Shown one piece after another: positions 44,440 through 54,754 of a DNA stretch of 64,000 nt (positions are counted from its first letter, which is position 1; every line of letters starts with the position of its first letter). The notes under the pieces were generated by a model, which was not told where the DNA came from, ran no database searches, and worked only from the letters and a program-made list of their open reading frames with translations. This DNA is from Oikopleura dioica. Taxonomy: Eukaryota; Chordata; Appendicularia; Copelata; Oikopleuridae. A program made the position numbers and the translations under genes. The stretch spans positions 434,001 to 498,000 of the forward strand of contig OU015570.1 in the NCBI GenBank assembly GCA_907165135.1, in the 5' to 3' direction.

Positions 44440-44878
44440 TGGAAAAATAGGTAAACTTATGTGAAACTTAAACAAGAGTAGATCGAAAGACTTCTTTTAG
44501 TGGATTGGTAATAACTTTTAGTTCCTTCTACTGAAGGAGCTCTGGTTCGTCGAAGAGTGAGGTGAGCGTCTTTTGAAAAATTGCTCCGAAGGAATTCAAA
44601 TTCGAAATTGTTAATATGGGGCTTAAATTTGTGGAAGGGTGATACGTCAATTTTCGGGAATGTTTGAGAAAAATGAAACGGATTGCTGATGAGTAATGAT
44701 GTTTCCATGGACTTTCTAACTCAAACACCCTTCGCGATCGATATATCTGAGTGGATTTTTGTAAAGAATATCAATGATGACTCTTAAAGCGTTTATATTG
44801 TCAAGTGAAGGATACATTTTCTTGATGTTTGCACTCCAAATAGAATGTATAGATGAAATTAAAGATGAGATATTAGTA
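44440..44878 (-). pseudogene. Penelope-like fragment related to PLE1 (part a)
   Basis: Minus-strand similarity to PLE1 around motif A: SIWSANIKKMYPSLDN corresponds to SIWSADVVSMYPSIDN, with the catalytic aspartate replaced by Asn. Further upstream it matches the ILYKNPLRY segment. The fragment stops at 44878 in a TSD and resumes at 54651. Confidence 0.75.
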
Positions 44879-46241
44879 GGGGGTGCACAGTGGGAAAATC
44901 GATTTTTTTATCATCCTCTTATAGGGATGAATGAATCATCAAAATTTTTTTTTCAAATTTTTTTTCTCCGACCTTGAATACATATTCAGTCCAAAAATCA
45001 AGACCCTCAGACTGATCGATAGAAAACCCCTAAATTTTATATCAACACCCTATGAATGATACATCGATGGAAAGCCTAACATCCACTGATCATTTTAACA
45101 TGCGACTTGGGGTCATCAAAGGTCACGTGAGGTCACCTAAGGTCAAAATGCGATTTTTCTCAAACCCGATATATATAAGGGTTTTAATGCATAAAATTGG
45201 TCGCTGAAGAACACTGATCAAATTTATCGTCATAAAGACTTGAAAGCGCTTGATCTGCTCTTTTATATGCTGGAAAATTACGAGGTAACCTTTTGGCACT
45301 TTTTTTTTACAGGCAAAAGTATGTTGAATCAACGCTTGTCACGTGATTTTAGGGGTGATCATGTGCTTTTTTGGGTTTCTCGTAATGAAATAAAATGATC
45401 CTTAGATGAAAGCGGATCTTTTTGAGCGGTTATAAATTATAACTTACCGTTGCGCTCTCACTTTTTAGGCGGTGAAAAATCTGGGTCTGAAGCCCTCTCA
45501 GACCGAGATTTAGCGCGAGGCGTGTATTTTCTGAGACGTATAACACCTACTACACTCCCCGCAGATCAGAGCTTTGCCGAGCGCGCGCCAATCAGAGCGC
45601 GGAGTGAAATAAGCGCCCTCACTCGGAAATATAATCAAGAATCAAAGTTTATTAAAATAAACGGTTTTTTTTACAGTATTGATGAATTAAAAACTTTAAA
45701 AGGCGGTTATTTTTAATAATTAATAATAATATAGTTACATATAATATAGTTTAAATAAATTCATCGATTATTAAACTAAATTTTATTGGCTTTTCCACGC
45801 TCAATCCCGGCTTCACCCACTTCAATCTTTGCTTCAACAACTTCGATCCTAGCTTTACAGACGTCAATGCTGGTCGCTCCAGCGTCAATCCCGGCTTCTT
45901 AAGATCAGATCCGGGCGTCACTTTCTTCAATCCTAGCTTCTCAGATGCCAGTCCCGGCTTTTCAGTTGTCTATTATTGCTTCTTGAATAATGATCATGGC
46001 TTCTCCATGATATAATTGAGGTTGGAAAAGCCGAAATTGAAACTGATGAAGCTGGGATTGACGCTGAAAAAGTCGGGATTGACGTCAAAGAACCCGGGAT
46101 CGACATAGGAAAGTCGGTAGAATCGGTAGAATCCTGGCTATTTGAGAAACTCAGGATTTTGAATAATCCAGGATTTGAGAAATGCGGGATTTTGGGAAAT
46201 GCGGGAGCAGAAAAAAGAATAGGGTTGGAAATTCAAGCGGC

Positions 46242-46381
46242 TAAGAGTGGGACTCGGCTCGGGCAAGACTAGGCAAGACTCTAGGCCAGACTGATCTCTC
46301 CCCTATCCGGAGGCCTGAGGTTGCGGGGCATGCTCGGCAGCGCCGGGGGTCTACCCGACCGCATTGCACACTCCTCCACAC
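46242..46381 (+). repeat. 140-bp LTR-like direct repeat, left copy
   Basis: Nearly identical to 50030-50168 (one extra G). Sequence starts TAAGAGTGGGACTCGG and ends CTCCTCCACAC; a TG...CA core as in LTRs is possible. The outer flanks share CGGC, a possible 4-bp TSD if the unit ends in CCACA. It is GC-rich against an AT-rich background. Confidence 0.7.
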
Positions 46382-49300
46382 TCACCCCCCAGATAGTTGA
46401 GATTGTGTTTATTTTGAAAATTTAACAGAATAATAATAATTGAACAGTGATTTTTTGTGAAAGATAAATTTTACATTATTTAAAAATGACTGAACAGAGT
46501 GAAGTTAATTTTTAAAATCAAATTTAAGAAATAATAAGCAAACTCACAAAATGATAAAAAGAGTAAACAGTAAGAAATTAAAACAAATTACTCAAAGTAA
46601 TATTGACTCACTGCGCGGCGCGGCCAACTGATAAGGCACCGCGCCTTCTCCGACTCTCCTTTTTCACAATAAAACAGTTTTTTCATAAGTTTGTACAGAG
46701 AATAAGTAATAAAGTGTTAAATATTAATGAAGGTAATATAAAATAAAGAGAAATGCATATTCAACCGGCCAGAATTTTTAATCATTTTAAAAATGTTATG
46801 TTAATATTCTTCGATTTATAATTTATATTTGAAACAAAAAAAAATAATTAATTTAAATTAAACAAGCATATTACTCATTTTTACTAACAAAATTAATCAT
46901 TCTTATCACTATCATACTAACGATGCGGCGCCGAGAGCGAAGGGAATGCGATCATTTTCCAACGCGATCACCGGTCAGTCGCTTAATTATTCATCTCTTT
47001 TTCATTATACAATTATTCCTATCATCATAACTCACACGAATAATCATCCTCATCCTTTTCATACTAACTGTGGCGCCGAGAGGTCTCTACTGTCATTTGA
47101 CGTCCCGAAAGGGTTCCGAAAGGAGGTGAGGTCGATCACCGGTTAGTCACCTAATAATTCATTTTTCTAACTTGATTACTCATCTTTAAAATATATATCA
47201 AGTAAAAACAACAAATATATCTATTTCTATACTTAAATATAATAAAAAATGGACAAAAATCGATGTTACCAATTTTTTGGTCGTTGTGCGCGAGCGGGTT
47301 AAAATTTCAAAAATTATCTCAGAGGCTCAAATTTATTATAGTAAAACAATTTAAAGATTTTAATTTTCATTAATGCGCGTGAGTTCGTAAATAAAAGACG
47401 AAAAGCTTTCTCGGGCGAACAACTACGCCTCTCCTTCCCTGTTGTTATAAAATGAAAAAAATTATAAAATTTAAAACATAACTAATGAAAATATTTATAA
47501 CCAGAATAAATTTGAATTAAATTGAAATTTGTCAAAAAAAATTTTTATGAAAATTTGACTCTTTATTATCGAATGAAAGATTTTCATCTTTTCTTGAACC
47601 CAAAATAATTCTTTAATTCTCCGCTAAATTTAAATGCGATAATAAAGATGAATTAAACAGCTATTTAGAATCAAAAATATTCAATTTAATTATACTATGT
47701 AAAATTATTATTTTTATTCATTCTACTAACAAAAATTTCATCGCTATTACTCATCGTTTGCGTTAAAATTTTAAAACATAAAGGAGCATGAAATATTCTA
47801 TCCATTCTAATTTTTTTTTGTTTTATTGGCCATTGCTATCTAAAAAGAAACTTTTTGTTTCAAAATAATATCCCTATAATTTTGGCGGTTGAAAATGATT
47901 ATATCTAGTCAAATCCTACATAAGAAAAGATTCTAAACTCAATGAAATAAAGGTTAAATATCCATCGAAAGTACTGTAACAAATTCTTTACTCAACAAAA
48001 AAGGTAAAACAGTCATTATAAGCAAAATAATCAATTGAGAATTTCAAAAGTTTGATACAAATATAGCTTAACGCGAAATCGCCGGTAAAATAGTTTTCAG
48101 TCTTAGCTTTTTCATTTTTTTGCATTGTTCGTTGTACTTGCTGTTTGTCGTCATGTCGTATAAGTTATCGTGTCGTGCTCCAAGAAAAAATCGAGTAGAG
48201 TAATCCAATCCAATTTCTTCGTCTCTTCGAATAAAGTATCATGTCAAGGTCGTAACCATGTTGTAGAAATAATCCATTTATGTTGTATAATCCAATTATG
48301 GTTTGTTTCTTTTTCTGTTTGTTACTCTACCTGCACGCTCTGCAGGCTGATCTCAGGAGATTGGGATGCGGCTTCTTCCAAAATTGTCCCTGGACCACTC
48401 GAGAAATTGTCCGTTTCCTGTTTAAGTTGCGCCAAGGTCACGGTTGTCAGGAAAACGTCGAAAACATATTCTCGTTATGTGGATGTAGATTGCCTTTACG
48501 AAATGTTGACGCTGTACACATTTTCTTCGTCAAAGGAAAAATACTTTTACCACATAACCGGTATGTACCAGCTCTGTACCATACCCTTCAGCGACTAAGT
48601 GCCTGGCCTCGGCATTCCTTGCATCCCATGCATCTCTTCTTACAACCCTTCCCTCTAAGGTCTTCCAGGGCTGTTCTAGGGTGAGAGTGCCGTCGCTGGT
48701 CGTCCTTTTCTCTCTAAGGACGGGAAAGCTTTCCTCCTATGTGCTTCTTCTTCAACAACTTCTTCATCATCGTATCTTCTTTGTTTCTATGTTTTCGATT
48801 ATCTTCATCGTGTTCTTCATCAATTACATTTCCCGTGTGTTCTTGTCATGTCTGATAGTGCACTTCTACCGTGCTTCTTCTCCTAATGTCTAAGTTATCT
48901 TCTGTCTGAAAGTCAGGATATTCATTTTGAATGTGATAAGTGACGACATTTAAGCAGTCGGCGTCCCGACCAATGTCGAGGTTCCCATGTGTTTGTATCG
49001 TGTCTTCTGTGTCTATGAGAAATGATTTGATCAATCTATGGCGGTTTCGATGAATGACGGTAATGTAGCTCAGTAGGTCTGTCAGTCAACTCCCATGTCT
49101 GGTGTGAACAGTCTTCAAGACAGAATATTCCATTCACATAATTCTTATCTGATACGTCTTATCTGAGAATCGTCCTCATCGTCATTGATTGAAAATATGT
49201 GCTTCGGTGTGCGTTTAGTAATTTCGAAATTCTTTTAATCTTCTTCGCAGCGTCATAAATTTATATCCAAGTACTTTTCTCCATTTTTTCAGCATTTCAG

Positions 49301-50029
49301 CAAGCGATTGCGAATTTCTTAATTTCGGCGTTTTAAAGTTTCAAGCGTCCAATAAAAATCCATTGAAATTTTCAAGTCTTCAGCATTCCAAATCATAGAG
49401 CAAATCCAGGTAATAAAATCCACGGGTCACCATAATTTCCAAAATTCAGCTTCTTGTCCCCATAATTAAGCGGGGTTTCAACGAATCAACGAATTCTTTA
49501 AGGAAATTCCAATAACTGTAGATAAATTGCTAGACATATTTCTTCTCAAAAGAAAATTTGAGTGTTTATTCCTCTCAGCGATAGAAAATCTTCGTTGTAG
49601 CGGCTTTTCCATTAAATCTGGCGCAAAGCAAAAATTCATCGAATCAACGAACCAAAGAATAAAAATATTGTCAACGAGCAAGTTCCATTTTAAATTTTCT
49701 GTCCCCATAATGTTGATAAGAATCAGCTGGCGGGGCTTCAATTGAGAAAATCCATTAAAATGATCACAAACATCAGTAGACAAATTTCCAAATCGTTAAG
49801 CAAAAATTATTAAAGTTCCAAATTGGCAATATCATCTCTAATCCAAAATTCTTCTTAGAACCAAATTCTTACTGTTTAAAGCGGCGGCAATAATATCCAG
49901 AAAATTTCAGCTTTCCAAAAGTTGTTAGGCAGCGAGCGGAGCATATTCTCTTTTAGCGGCATCGGATAAAAATTTTTCTCTTCCAATCCCCCGGTGACAT
50001 GAAGCTTCGACAACCGCTTCAGTCACCAG
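46382..50029. other. 3.65 kb internal region between the direct repeats
   Basis: No gag, protease, reverse transcriptase or integrase is recognisable. Two related blocks with GGCGCCGAGAG and GATCACCGGTyAGTC occur at 46927-46983 and 47071-47148. From about 48080 to 49080 the DNA is pyrimidine-rich and less AT-rich, with overlapping frames of 130-140 codons (48170-48684) that have no features of known proteins. ATGTAGCTCAGTAGGT at 49064 resembles a tRNA A-box without a partner B-box. Confidence 0.4.
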
Positions 50030-50168
50030 TAAGAGTGGGACTCGGCTCGGGCAAGACTAGGCAAGACTCTAGGCCAGACTGATCTCTCCCCTATCCGGAG
50101 GCCTGAGGTTGCGGGGCATGCTCGGCAGCGCCGGGGTCTACCCGACCGCATTGCACACTCCTCCACAC
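50030..50168 (+). repeat. 140-bp LTR-like direct repeat, right copy
   Basis: Second copy of 46242-46381. There is no polypurine tract directly upstream, which weakens an LTR interpretation. Confidence 0.7.
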
Positions 50169-50434
50169 GGCGAGAAGGAAAAAAATTTGGCGAGAAAAAA
50201 GCAGTCAAAATCGCGTAAATGAAGATCCATTTTCGTGTAAATGAACCAAAAATAGGCACTACCCATTTTAATAATTCTAATTATTTCACCCCAAAATCTC
50301 ATTTAAATCAATTAATTTAAGGCTCAACAGTGTCCGTGCGAGACCAATTTTAGCCAAAACCGTGGGGAGCTCTTAAAAGAAAAATAAAAAAAGACCATAA
50401 GTCTTTTTAAAACTGGGACAATTCGAATTTAATA

Positions 50435-50503
50435 AATGATGGGTGAGGGCGGGGTTGGGGACTTAACTGAGATTGATCACCTCAGAGTTCTTAGCCATTG
50501 CTA
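50435..50503 (+). repeat. Leader of the satellite-founding repeat
   Basis: Matches 13045-13110 and the reverse-strand copies at 28160-28195 and 55345-55375, with GGGCGGGGTTGGGGAC then TTGATCACCTCAGAG. It marks where a dispersed repeat was amplified into the array that follows. Confidence 0.75.
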
Positions 50504-53500
50504 AGCCCCTTAAATTAAAAAATCAAGAATCGGGGCTGAGACGGCCCTTCGGGCCGTCAAGCCCCTTAAATTAAAAATCAAGAATCGGGGCTGAGACGGC
50601 CCTTCGGGCCGTCAAGCCCCTTAAATTAAAAATCAAGAATCGGGGCTGAGACGGCCCTTCGGGCCGTCAAGCCCTTAAATTAAAAATCAAGAATCGGGGC
50701 TGAGACGGCCCTTCGGGCCGTCAAGCCCCTTAAATTAAAAATCAAGAATCGGGGCTGAGACGGCCCTTCGGGCCGTCAAGCCCCTTAAATTAAAAATCAA
50801 GAATCGGGGCTGAGACGGCCCTTCGGGCCGTCAAGCCCCTTAAATTAAAAATCAAGAATCGGGGCTGAGACGGCCCTTCGGGCCGTCAAGCCCCTTAAAT
50901 TAAAATCAAGAATCGGGGCTGAGACGGCCCTTCGGGCCGTCAAGCCCCTTAAATTAAAAATCAAGAATCGGGGCTGAGACGGCCCTTCGGGCCGTCAAGC
51001 CCCTAAATTAAAATCAAGAATCGGGGCTGAGACGGCCCTTCGGGCCGTCAAGCCCCTTAAATTAAAAATCAAGAATCGGGGCTGAGACGGCCCTTCGGGC
51101 CGTCAAGCCCCTTAAATTAAAATCAAGAATCGGGGCTGAGACGGCCCTTCGGGCCGTCAAGCCCCTTAAATTAAAATCAAGAATCGGGGCTGAGACGGCC
51201 CTTCGGGCCGTCAAGCCCCTTAAATTAAAATCAAGAATCGGGGCTGAGACGGCCCTTCGGGCCGTCAAGCCCCTTAAATTAAAAATCAAGAATCGGGGCT
51301 GAGACGGCCCTTCGGGCCGTCAAGCCCCTTAAATTAAAAATCAAGAATCGGGGCTGAGACGGCCCTTCGGGCCGTCAAGCCCCTTAAATTAAAAATCAAG
51401 AATCGGGGCTGAGACGGCCCTTCGGGCCGTCAAGCCCTTAAATTAAAAATCAAGAATCGGGGCTGAGACGGCCCTTCGGGCCGTCAAGCCCCTTAAATTA
51501 AAATCAAGAATCGGGGCTGAGACGGCCCTTCGGGCCGTCAAGCCCTTAAATTAAAAATCAAGAATCGGGGCTGAGACGGCCCTTCGGGCCGTCAAGCCCC
51601 TTAAATTAAAAATCAAGAATCGGGGCTGAGACGGCCCTTCGGGCCGTCAAGCCCTTAAATTAAAAATCAAGAATCGGGGCTGAGACGGCCCTTCGGGCCG
51701 TCAAGCCCCTAAATTAAAATCAAGAATCGGGGCTGAGACGGCCCTTCGGGCCGTCAAGCCCCTTAAATTAAAAAATCAAGAATCGGGGCTGAGACGGCCC
51801 TTCGGGCCGTCAAGCCCCTTAAATTAAAAAATCAAGAATCGGGGCTGAGACGGCCCTTCGGGCCGTCAAGCCCCTTAAATTAAAAAATCAAGAATCGGGG
51901 CTGAGACGGCCCTTCGGGCCGTCAAGCCCCTTAAATTAAAAAATCAAGAATCGGGGCTGAGACGGCCCTTCGGGCCGTCAAGCCCCTTAAATTAAAAAAT
52001 CAAGAATCGGGGCTGAGACGGCCCTTCGGGCCGTCAAGCCCCTTAAATTAAAAATCAAGAATCGGGGCTGAGACGGCCCTTCGGGCCGTCAAGCCCCTTA
52101 AATTAAAATCAAGAATCGGGGCTGAGACGGCCCTTCGGGCCGTCAAGCCCCTTAAATTAAAAATCAAGAATCGGGGCTGAGACGGCCCTTCGGGCCGTCA
52201 AGCCCTTAAATTAAAATCAAGAATCGGGGCTGAGACGGCCCTTCGGGCCGTCAAGCCCCTTAAATTAAAAATCAAGAATCGGGGCTGAGACGGCCCTTCG
52301 GGCCGTCAAGCCCCTTAAATTAAAATCAAGAATCGGGGCTGAGACGGCCCTTCGGGCCGTCAAGCCCCTTAAATTAAAAATCAAGAATCGGGGCTGAGAC
52401 GGCCCTTCGGGCCGTCAAGCCCCTTAAATTAAAAATCAAGAATCGGGGCTGAGACGGCCCTTCGCGCCGTCAAGCCCCTTAAATTAAAAATCAAGAATCG
52501 GGGCTGAGACGGCCCTTCGGGCCGTCAAGCCCCTTAAATTAAAAATCAAGAATCGGGGCTGAGACGGCCCTTCGGGCCGTCAAGCCCTTAAATTAAAAAT
52601 CAAGAATCGGGGCTGAGACGGCCCTTCGGGCCGTCAAGCCCCTTAAATTAAAAATCAAGAATCGGGGCTGAGACGGCCCTTCGGGCCGTCAAGCCCCTTA
52701 AATTAAAAATCAAGAATCGGGGCTGAGACGGCCCTTCGGGCCGTCAAGCCCCTTAAATTAAAATCAAGAATCGGGGCTGAGACGGCCCTTCGGGCCGTCA
52801 AGCCCTTAAATTAAAAATCAAGAATCGGGGCTGAGACGGCCCTTCGGGCCGTCAAGCCCCTTAAATTAAAAATCAAGAATCGGGGCTGAGACGGCCCTTC
52901 GGGCCGTCAAGCCCCTTAAATTAAAATCAAGAATCGGGGCTGAGACGGCCCTTCGGGCCGTCAAGCCCCTTAAATTAAAAATCAAGAATCGGGGCTGAGA
53001 CGGCCCTTCGGGCCGTCAAGCCCTTAAATTAAAAATCAAGAATCGGGGCTGAGACGGCCCTTCGGGCCGTCAAGCCCTTAAATTAAAAATCAAGAATCGG
53101 GGCTGAGACGGCCCTTCGGGCCGTCAAGCCCCTTAAATTAAAAATCAAGAATCGGGGCTGAGACGGCCCTTCGGGCCGTCAAGCCCCTTAAATTAAAATC
53201 AAGAATCGGGGCTGAGACGGCCCTTCGGGCCGTCAAGCCCCTTAAATTAAAAATCAAGAATCGGGGCTGAGACGGCCCTTCGGGCCGTCAAGCCCCTTAA
53301 ATTAAAAATCAAGAATCGGGGCTGAGACGGCTCTTCGGGCCGTCAAGCCCCTTAAATTAAAAATCAAGAATCGGGGCTGAGACGGCCCTTCGGGCCGTCA
53401 AGCCCTTAAATTAAAAATCAAGAATCGGGGCTGAGACGGCCCTTCGGGCCGTCAAGCCCCTTAAATTAAAAATCAAGAATCGGGGCTGAGACGGCCCTTC

Positions 53501-53720
53501 GGGCCGTCAAGCCCCTTAAATTAAAAATCAAGAATCGGGGCTGAGACGGCCCTTCGGGCCGTCAAGCCCCTTAAATTAAAAATCAAGAATCGGGGCTGAG
53601 ACGGCTCTTCGGGCCGTCAAGCCCCTTAAATTAAAAATCAAGAATCGGGGCTGAGACGGCCCTTCGGGCCGTCAAGCCCCTTAAATTAAAAATCAAGAAT
53701 CGGGGCTGAGACGGCCCGAA
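50504..53720 (+). repeat. Satellite array, ~58 units of 55 bp with a UUCG hairpin
   Basis: The modal unit is 55 bp (53-56 bp variants by A-run and C-run length). Each unit has TTAAATTAAAAATCAAGAAT followed by the dyad GGGGCTGA-GACGGCC-CTTCGG-GGCCGTC-AA-GCCCC. As RNA this gives a stem of 7 bp capped by cUUCGg, then a small internal loop and a 5-bp outer stem. Rare variants: G to C at 52465, and C to T at 53332 and 53606. The last unit (53716) breaks off as GGCCCGAAGCTC. Frames of 54-bp variants stay open by chance (51062-51289) and are not genes. Confidence 0.95.
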
Positions 53721-53725
53721 GCTCA

Positions 53726-53857
53726 ACTGCCTAAAAGGTCTGCTCAGCTCAGCTCAATGACCTCTTAAAATGGCCAGCTCAGCTCAGCTCAGAGAAATTC
53801 TCACTCATGGCACTTCCGCTCGGCTCAGCAAAGATAAAGCCAAATTTGCAACTCTGG
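53726..53857. mobile_element. GCTCAGCTCAG MITE end
   Basis: CAGCTCAGCTCAG runs precede AAATTTGCAACTCTG at 53843-53857, an inverted end shared with 58155-58169 and 61484-61498 (CAGAGTTGCAAATTT, hAT-like). The left end is not seen. Confidence 0.6.
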
Positions 53858-53929
53858 TGGGAGCTCGGAGCTGAGATTTTTGAAAATTTCGAATTTTGAT
53901 CTTAATCCTGGGTTAATCGATTTCTATCT

Positions 53930-54290
53930 GGGCTTTTCCAACGGCTATCCAATCTTGGGGAAGTCATGATCGACATTCGAGTAGCATGATATCATATCAT
54001 TGATATGCAACTGAAAAGCCGAGACTGAGGTCTGAGAAGCTAGGATTCAAGTAAGTGACGCTTGGATCGGCATAAAGAAGCCGAAATCGACGCTGGAGAT
54101 GCAATAATTGACGTTTGAGTCACCAGGATTGACGTCTGAAAAGCTCTGATCGAAGTTGTTGAGGCCGGGATTGAAGTTGATGAAGCCGGGACTGACTGTG
54201 GAGAAGCCAATAAAAACAGTTTTATGGTCTATCATTGATTGACAATCAATCTAAATTAATTCACATCGCCGTTTGCCCAAGGCGACTTTT
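53930..54290. repeat. Degenerate 24-27 bp series (GCCGGGATTGA type)
   Basis: Related to the interior of the MITE at 43634-44101 and inverted relative to 45787-46115. A single CGTTTGCCCAAGGCGAC remains at 54268. Non-coding. Confidence 0.6.
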
Positions 54291-54650
54291 TTGTTTATAA
54301 TAAGATGATAAACGGTAAATCAATAGAGCCAGCATAAATATGCAGAAAAAACTGCACAAGAAAATGTCTTTTTACTAATTTAAATTTATCAAAGAAGAGT
54401 TCCTAATTAGCAAAGGAAGATTTTTGCATTCCTAGAGCGCGCTGCTCCTTAGCGCCCCCACAAGGCCGACCCTCAAGTCAATTTTTCCCCTGCTTCGAGA
54501 ATGTTACGTCATTCCGAGTAATAACCACACCGCAGGCCCAAGTGAAAGTGCGCCTGAATTTTTAGCGCACCGCCCCGCGAGTGAAATCGCAACGGTATAA
54601 TATAGATTAAAAACTTTTAAATTTGCCGATTTTCCCACTATGCACCCGCT

Positions 54651-54720
54651 AGATATTAGTAAAGGCTCTTTCAAATTCTTTAGTGAAGGAACAAGAAAAT
54701 TAGTTTCAAGAAAAATTCGA
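54651..54720 (-). pseudogene. Penelope-like fragment related to PLE1 (part b)
   Basis: Continues the fragment ending at 44878: AAATTCTTTAGTGAAGGAAC corresponds to PLE1 around 18128-18148. Similarity fades after about 54700. Confidence 0.65.
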
Positions 54721-54754
54721 GGATTTTTGAGAGGAAAGAAGAGATATATATTTA

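Larger units (their letters stand above)
45445..54597. mobile_element. TACCGTTGCG element, 9.15 kb composite
   Basis: TACCGTTGCG...TCACT...GCGGTG at the left and the inverted CACCGC...CGCAACGGTA at the right are the ends. The short flanking element is split exactly here, as seen by comparison with its other copy at 14246-14510. The TSD is not clear because both flanks are TA-rich. Just inside, GGCTTTTCCA/TGGAGAAGCC-type segments (45787-46115 and 53930-54216) are inverted to each other. The contents are a pair of 140-bp direct repeats, a satellite array and no recognisable transposase. Either a foldback-like composite or several insertions. Confidence 0.55.
44879..54650. mobile_element. GGGGGTGCAC element, itself opened by a 9.2 kb insertion
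   Basis: GGGGGTGCACAGTGGGAAAA at 44879 and the inverted CGATTTTCCCACTATGCACC before 54650 are the ends. AGATATTAGTA flanks both sides (44868-44878, 54651-54661), and the two flanks join into a PLE1-like sequence. The element's own DNA is only 44879-45440 and 54598-54650; its right arm matches the reverse complement of 14246-14510. Confidence 0.75.

Noticed and set aside
46242-46381. 5S rRNA, snRNA or tRNA origin of the 140-bp repeat
   Set aside because: No match to the conserved boxes or terminal pairing of these RNAs that I could recognise.
48170-48684. Two overlapping 134-142 codon frames as genes
   Set aside because: They overlap in different frames, have no recognisable domain and lie in a stretch with unusual composition; not enough support.
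49060-49130. A tRNA gene starting ATGTAGCTCAGTAGG
   Set aside because: A-box-like only; no TTCGA T-loop, acceptor pairing or anticodon stem could be found.
51062-51289. Repeat protein with an 18-residue period on the minus strand
   Set aside because: It is open only where consecutive units happen to be 54 bp; 55-bp units break the frame. It is a by-product of the satellite.
50504-53720. A CRISPR array
   Set aside because: There are no unique spacers; the whole 55-bp unit repeats, in a eukaryotic, transposon-rich context. It is a satellite.
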